Assembly: GCF_000247995.1 (NCBI RefSeq)
Contig: NZ_BAFE01000094.1
Location: forward strand, 62,001 to 126,000
Source: Mobilicoccus pelagius NBRC 104925
Lineage (GTDB): Bacteria > Actinomycetota > Actinomycetes > Actinomycetales > Dermatophilaceae
DNA: 64,000 bases
Direction of reading: 5' to 3'
Program-made: the position numbers and the translations under genes
The notes under the pieces: model-generated
Seen by the model: the letters and a program-made list of their open reading frames with translations, nothing else
The model's database searches: none
What the model was told of the DNA's origin: nothing
Shown: one piece after another, positions 60,050-64,000 of the stretch
Layout: the number at the start of each line of letters is the position of its first letter
Numbering within the stretch: position 1 is the stretch's first letter

Positions 60050-61936
60050 TCAGGCGGTGGGGTCGTCCTCGTGTCCGTCCCCGGTCGGCGCCTCCGGTTC
60101 CGTCCCGCGGGGGGCCTGCGCACGCCGTTCACGCTCGGCGATGAGGCGTTCCGCCGGTGAAGTGAGCTCGCGTCGCGCCAACTCGTGACGGAACGCCGCC
60201 TCCGCCGCGGCCCGACGCGCCTCGAAGTCCTGGACGAGGGCGACCCGCCGCGCCTCTTCGGCGGAGGCGCGGGGTCGCCACAACCGTCGTGTCTCGGTGT
60301 CGTCGGCCCGAGCAGGGGCCGTGTCGCCGGCCGTGTGTCCCGCCACGGCGGACGTGTCCTCGGGTGTCCCGCGGCGAGCGGCACGAGGCGCCGCGTGCGG
60401 CGTCTCGGTCGTGGGCCCGGTCGGGGTGGTCGAGGAGGCCGCTCCGGCGGCCCTCGCCGGGGGGCGGGTGCGTCGCATCGCCGCGCGTGAGCGTGGGGTC
60501 GTCGGGGACGTGGCCCGGTCGTCCCCCGTCGTCGTCGACGGGCCCGCGGCGAGGTCGGCGGGTGAGCCGGTGAGGGGGGCCTCGTCGGGCCGTGGCCGGG
60601 TGGGGCCCGCCTTAAGCGCGGGGCGGGGAGCCGTGTCCGCACGATCGGGGGCGTCGATGGTGCGGGCCGGCAGGGGGCTGCGGTGACGCCCGCCTCCACC
60701 GGCGTCGTCCTCGGGGTCCTCGGCCCGCCGGTCGAGGGCGCGGGCGGCGAGGACGACGGCCCCGACGGCCGAGGCTGCGGCCTCCGTCACCCGGTCCCAC
60801 GGTCGGCGTCGGCGGCGTGCTCGTGCGAGTTCGCGACGTGTCGGGAACTCCCTGCTCGTGAGGTCGACGGAGACGACGGGCACGTCGAGGTCGGTCCCGG
60901 GCCGTCGCTGCGGGTGTCCCCCGGGGATATCGAGGTCGGAGCCGATCGACGCCCGCTCGCGGTCGTCGGTGTCGGGGGTCGGCGGGAGGGGGAGCGGCGG
61001 CAGGGACGTCCCCACGGACACGCCGCGGCCGCCCGACACGTGCACGTCCGCCCTCGAGGTGATGCTGCCGAGGCGGTAGGCGGCGGTGAGACGCCGGTGC
61101 GGGGAGGCTGGGGTTACCGCGCGTGCAGCAGCAGGAGCGCCGGGCGTGCCGCGTCGGGATGTCGGGGGCGTCGCACCGACGTGCGGGGGTGCTGTCGCGG
61201 CGGCTGTCGAGGGGGTGTCCGTGGTTCCCGAGGCAGCACCCCTCGACGTGGCGCAGAGGTGTGTGGCGTCGGGCGCAGGTGCACCCCTCGGTGTGGGGGC
61301 GGACGACGCCCCCTCGTCGCGACGGGACCCGGACCATCTGCGCCACCGCGACCGGCGGGGGGCGCGTTCGTCGCGGCCGCTGCCGCGCATGCCGTCCCAG
61401 ATCTCGAGGCCGGCCCAGAGGGCCGCGAACGCGCCGAGTCCGCGCCCCCACCACATGCGCTGCGTCGGCGACCCCGCACCGTAGGCCGCTCCCACGACCG
61501 GCAGGCGGTACCGCTCGACGGCCCGCACCCGGTCGGGCGTCGTCGAGACCACCCCCTCGGCGGAGGCGACGGCGAGCGTCGGCCCCGAGGTGGATTCGAC
61601 GGTGCGCAGGGCGAGACGGTCGGTGCTCGTGAGGACGGCGACGACGTCTCCCCGCTCCGGGGTGTCGACGTCGGCGGTCTCGACGGGGTCGACGACGACG
61701 AGGTCCCCGGCCCGTGCTCCCGGGAGGTCGGTCGTCACCGGGAGCGGGACCCATCCGAGCATCGCCGGAGGGCCGAGGACGAGGACCGCGACGACGGCGA
61801 GCGTGGCGGCGACGGCACGTGCCGCGGTGACGATGCGGGCCCGGGCGGACCGGGGGGCGGGTGCCACCTTCGACCGGTCGCGACGGCGTCGGGAGAAGCC
61901 GGGCAGCCGCCGCGTGTGGGGCGTGGACGAGCTCAT
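60050..61936 (-). CDS. SipW/archaeal-type signal-peptidase-like protein lacking catalytic residues, with a long disordered tail
   Basis: A 628-residue protein. Residues 1-200 follow the type I (SipW/archaeal) signal peptidase plan: TM1 (about 40-62), a beta-rich outer domain with ARAGDLVVVD, RGDVVAVLTSTDRL and YRLPVVG, and TM2 (about 170-195). The nucleophile motif GSMxP is replaced by TDLP (T69 at the Ser position), and the His of HRV is Arg-111 (LALRTVE). So it should be inactive, or use a different chemistry. The remaining ~430 residues are disordered, Pro/Ala/Arg/Thr-rich with a helical basic end. It overlaps the TasA-like gene by ATGA (61933-61936), a typical SipW-substrate pair. Confidence 0.65.
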   Translation of the reverse strand: MSSSTPHTRRLPGFSRRRRDRSKVAPAPRSARARIVTAARAVAATLAVVAVLVLGPPAMLGWVPLPVTTDLPGARAGDLVVVDPVETADVDTPERGDVVAVLTSTDRLALRTVESTSGPTLAVASAEGVVSTTPDRVRAVERYRLPVVGAAYGAGSPTQRMWWGRGLGAFAALWAGLEIWDGMRGSGRDERAPRRSRWRRWSGSRRDEGASSAPTPRGAPAPDATHLCATSRGAASGTTDTPSTAAATAPPHVGATPPTSRRGTPGAPAAARAVTPASPHRRLTAAYRLGSITSRADVHVSGGRGVSVGTSLPPLPLPPTPDTDDRERASIGSDLDIPGGHPQRRPGTDLDVPVVSVDLTSREFPTRRELARARRRRRPWDRVTEAAASAVGAVVLAARALDRRAEDPEDDAGGGGRHRSPLPARTIDAPDRADTAPRPALKAGPTRPRPDEAPLTGSPADLAAGPSTTTGDDRATSPTTPRSRAAMRRTRPPARAAGAASSTTPTGPTTETPHAAPRAARRGTPEDTSAVAGHTAGDTAPARADDTETRRLWRPRASAEEARRVALVQDFEARRAAAEAAFRHELARRELTSPAERLIAERERRAQAPRGTEPEAPTGDGHEDDPTA

Positions 61937-63558
61937 CGCGTACCCCCGCGCGTCGGCGCTGCCGTGGATCGGGGCCCGGACGTCGGGGTGGCGACGGCCG
62001 CGGACGGGGTCGGGCCCGGTGCCGCGGTACCGGCCGCCGGGGAGGTCGGGACGCTGCTCCGGGCGGGGGTCGTGGCGACGCATGTGGGTCGGCCGTCGCG
62101 CGCCGACACCGTCCACGTGCGGACGGCGTCGCCGGACGACCTCTCCGCGCCGGCACCGGCGACGGCCCGCACGCGGAGTTCGGCGGGGCCCGTTCGGACG
62201 ACGCCTCGCAGCGCGGCGAGGGGGAGGCGGTGTTCGCGGCCGTCGCCGTCGCGGATCTCGGCGACCTGCGTCCACGTCCCGGTCCCGGCGGGGCGGGCGA
62301 GGAGGGCCCATCGCTCGATGCCCGTCGTGCCCGCGACCCGCGCCGGAGGTGTCTTCGACGTCGTCGGCCACGCCCAGCGCACGGCGATCCGGTTCCCGAT
62401 GGGGCGACACGACGCGGGGGTGGGCGCGGGCAGGGGGATCGGCAGACGTTCGGTCGTCGTCGCGGTCGACGTCCACGTCGCGGGGGCGGGTGAGGTCGCG
62501 GTCCACGTCGTGCGCGCCTCGAGGGTGCGTCCGGCGTGGCGGCGCACGAGGTCGTCCCGCGCAACGCCGGGGAGGAGCCGCACGCACGTGCGTCGCCCGC
62601 CGCCGGCGGGGAGGTTCTCGGTGGGTGCGGCCTCGGCGCGTGCGGGACGAGGGGAGGCCCGGGTCGCTCGGGCGAGGCCACCGACGGGCACGGTCCACCG
62701 GGTGGCACAGTCGTCGGTTCCCCACCCGATCTCGACACCGAGTCGCGCGTCGGTGCGCAGCTCGCGGGCCCGGGCCTCGGTGAGGGGGGTGACGGGGTGC
62801 AGCGCGACGGACGTGGGGCGCAGCGAGAGCGGCCGCGTCCCGAGCCCGCTCAACGTCGATCCGTCCGGTGCCGTCGTCACACGGAGCGCGGCCGTGTCCA
62901 TCGCGATCGCGGGGACGACGGTGCGGACCTCGCCCGCCTCGTTCCCGCCCGCCTCGTCCCCACCCGCCTCGTCCCCGCGGGTGAGGGTCACGGTGAGCTG
63001 GCGCGGTCCCACGCCGGCGCCCTGGAGGGATGCCGTGCCCGAGCCCCACGCGTTGCGAGCTCCGGCCGGACGCCCGTCTCGCGTCGGCCGCGTCGCCGTC
63101 GTCCACCGCACGAGATAGGTGTGCCCGTCGGCAGCGGCGGGCACGGCGGCGCCCTCGGGCGAGACGCGCAGCGGTGCGTCCCCGTCCTGCGGGACGACCT
63201 CGAGTCGCGGTGGTGTCGCGGCGAGTTCGGCCGCGAGTGGGGCGTCACCGCGGGCAGGCGGGACGATGACGCGGAGCATGCCGCCGGCGCCACGCGTGTG
63301 GATCGTCACCGGGAGGGTCACCCGGATCCGTTCGCCGACGACGGCGCGGATCTCGGTGCCGTGATCGCCCGCGTCGACCCGACGGGGCGAGTCGTCCGCG
63401 CCGAGGAGCTCCACGGTGGACGGGCCGGCCTCGAGCGGGGCCGGCTCCCGGGCGTCGGTGGCGGCCTCCTGCCATGCGGCGTACCCCGACGTCGACGTCG
63501 TGAGGAGGGCGCCGGCGGCCGCGGCGGCGAGGGTCGCGCGGAAGAAGGGGGGCGCCAC
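61933..63558 (-). CDS. Secreted protein with SipW-dependent-type signal peptide and Fn3-like domain
   Basis: A 541-residue secreted protein. Its N-terminus (RATLAAAAAGALLTTSTSGY then AAWQEAATDA) has the long Ala/Leu core followed by a Tyr-Ala-x-Trp turn, characteristic of TasA/camelysin-type signal peptides cut by SipW. The body is beta-rich with four Cys residues (in TDDCATRW, RRTCVRLL, PASCRPIG, RPTCVATT). A fibronectin-III-like segment lies at about residues 370-490, and the end is a Ser/Thr/Pro tail. A GDEAG-type pentapeptide repeat lies near 62940. The start is GTG with GGAG upstream. Function: perhaps a surface fibre or matrix protein. Confidence 0.7.
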   Translation of the reverse strand: MAPPFFRATLAAAAAGALLTTSTSGYAAWQEAATDAREPAPLEAGPSTVELLGADDSPRRVDAGDHGTEIRAVVGERIRVTLPVTIHTRGAGGMLRVIVPPARGDAPLAAELAATPPRLEVVPQDGDAPLRVSPEGAAVPAAADGHTYLVRWTTATRPTRDGRPAGARNAWGSGTASLQGAGVGPRQLTVTLTRGDEAGGDEAGGNEAGEVRTVVPAIAMDTAALRVTTAPDGSTLSGLGTRPLSLRPTSVALHPVTPLTEARARELRTDARLGVEIGWGTDDCATRWTVPVGGLARATRASPRPARAEAAPTENLPAGGGRRTCVRLLPGVARDDLVRRHAGRTLEARTTWTATSPAPATWTSTATTTERLPIPLPAPTPASCRPIGNRIAVRWAWPTTSKTPPARVAGTTGIERWALLARPAGTGTWTQVAEIRDGDGREHRLPLAALRGVVRTGPAELRVRAVAGAGAERSSGDAVRTWTVSARDGRPTCVATTPARSSVPTSPAAGTAAPGPTPSAAVATPTSGPRSTAAPTRGGTR

Positions 63559-63954
63559 GTCGGTCTCCGTCCTCGTCGGTCACGGGGTGGCAGTGCGTGC
63601 CCGACGTGTCGACGGGCGTACGCGCGGCACACCTCCATGACACCTGGGATCGGTGCGAAAACCTCTGACCTGAACCGTGACTCGCCGTGTCGCGGGGTGC
63701 GGGGGTGTGGTCGGCCGGTTCCCGGGAGTCCGGGCCTGCCCGGTCCCACCCGTGAGGGCGCCCGCCGCGGCACTCGCCCGCTGCGTCCGTCCCGGCGTCC
63801 CTCACCGCGGTCGACGTGGTGTCCGCCGAGCCCGTTCGCCTCGTCCGCCTCGTCCACCACGGCCGTCGCTGCGGTCGTCCCTGCCGTCGTCGTAGCGGTC
63901 GCCGCCCGGACGTCGGGGGTGCGGAGGCGCGGGAGGGGTGGGAGGGGTGTGGGC
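63559..63954. other. Divergent intergenic region, right end
   Basis: About 400 bases with no convincing gene. It must hold the promoter of the SipW-type pair on the minus strand; an AT-richer patch lies at 63650-63675. No -10 box is clear. The rest is repetitive G/C-rich text. Confidence 0.4.
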
Positions 63955-64000
63955 GTGAGCCAGAGCACGCGGGAACGGTGGGACGGAACCCTGGTGGCGT
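63955..64000 (+). CDS. Possible start of a further plus-strand gene (cut by window end)
   Basis: GTG at 63955 preceded by GGGAGGGG opens a frame reading VSQSTRERWDGTLVA with no stop before the window ends. Too short to identify; the ribosome site and reading make a real start plausible. Confidence 0.35.
   Translation, partial: MSQSTRERWDGTLVA

Noticed and set aside
59705-60160. Plus-strand frame of about 151 codons in the gap after the terminator
   Set aside because: It begins at the terminator, is Arg/Gly/Pro-rich without pattern, and runs antisense into the end of the signal-peptidase-like gene.

Overview
This is a continuous stretch of chromosome from a high-GC actinobacterium. GTC/CTC/GAC-rich codons dominate, and GTG and TTG starts are common. 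Many genes have a TANNNT -10 box only 6-7 nt before the start codon (leaderless transcripts). DUF5926, PutA with a long C-terminal extension, PknG and the cydAB/cydDC pair also point to Actinomycetota, probably Micrococcales close to Dermacoccaceae/Dermatophilaceae; the family-level guess is inference. I see no phage, transposase, CRISPR array, rRNA or tRNA.

Layout. 1-12 kb: a DUF4870 membrane protein, an acyltransferase, a Lon-substrate-domain protein, a DEAD-box helicase, a PAS/AraC regulator divergent from putA, a NodS-like methyltransferase with a coupled partner, and a 3-hydroxyisobutyryl-CoA hydrolase. 12-24 kb: a frameshifted DUF6984-like gene, a giant RND pump with a repeat-rich insert, an RsbW-like ATPase, DUF5926-pheA, a lipid kinase, serS, two unknowns and a SpoU-type rRNA methyltransferase. 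24-33 kb: a VOC protein, a catalytically dead P1B-ATPase look-alike, purB, a low-molecular-weight phosphatase, a cobalamin riboswitch in front of an unassigned GNAT-like gene, a proline-iminopeptidase-like hydrolase, and a MarR regulator with its drug-export-like membrane protein. 33-43 kb: the cytochrome bd genes. cydAB and cydDC are separated by about 2.1 kb holding a GNAT gene and two gene fragments, and a decayed GNAT gene lies downstream of cydC. 43-44.5 kb: a methyltransferase and an EEP hydrolase.

44.5-57.1 kb is one minus-strand gene train, mostly joined by ATGA overlaps: TelA, a helical partner, a CbxX-type AAA ATPase, a GlnX-like membrane sensor, a coiled-coil protein, a PknG-like kinase, a PP2C phosphatase, a VWA protein and an FHA protein. 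Three or four of these carry zinc ribbons. It looks like a complete phosphorylation-signalling module: membrane sensor, kinase and phosphatase, FHA reader, MIDAS adaptor, and TelA/AAA effectors. Divergent from it sit a small WXG-like helical protein and a hydrolase with a helical N-terminus, which resemble type VII secretion substrates. The window ends with a SipW-type pair: a secreted protein with a TasA-like signal peptide, and a signal-peptidase-like protein that has lost its nucleophile and base and has a very long disordered tail.

The items most worth following are the riboswitch-controlled unknown gene, the kinase/TelA train with a frameshift in a C6 tract at the pknG start, the pseudo-P1B-ATPase, the RND insert, and the pseudo-signal-peptidase/TasA-like pair. 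All calls come from reading the sequence; no database search was run.
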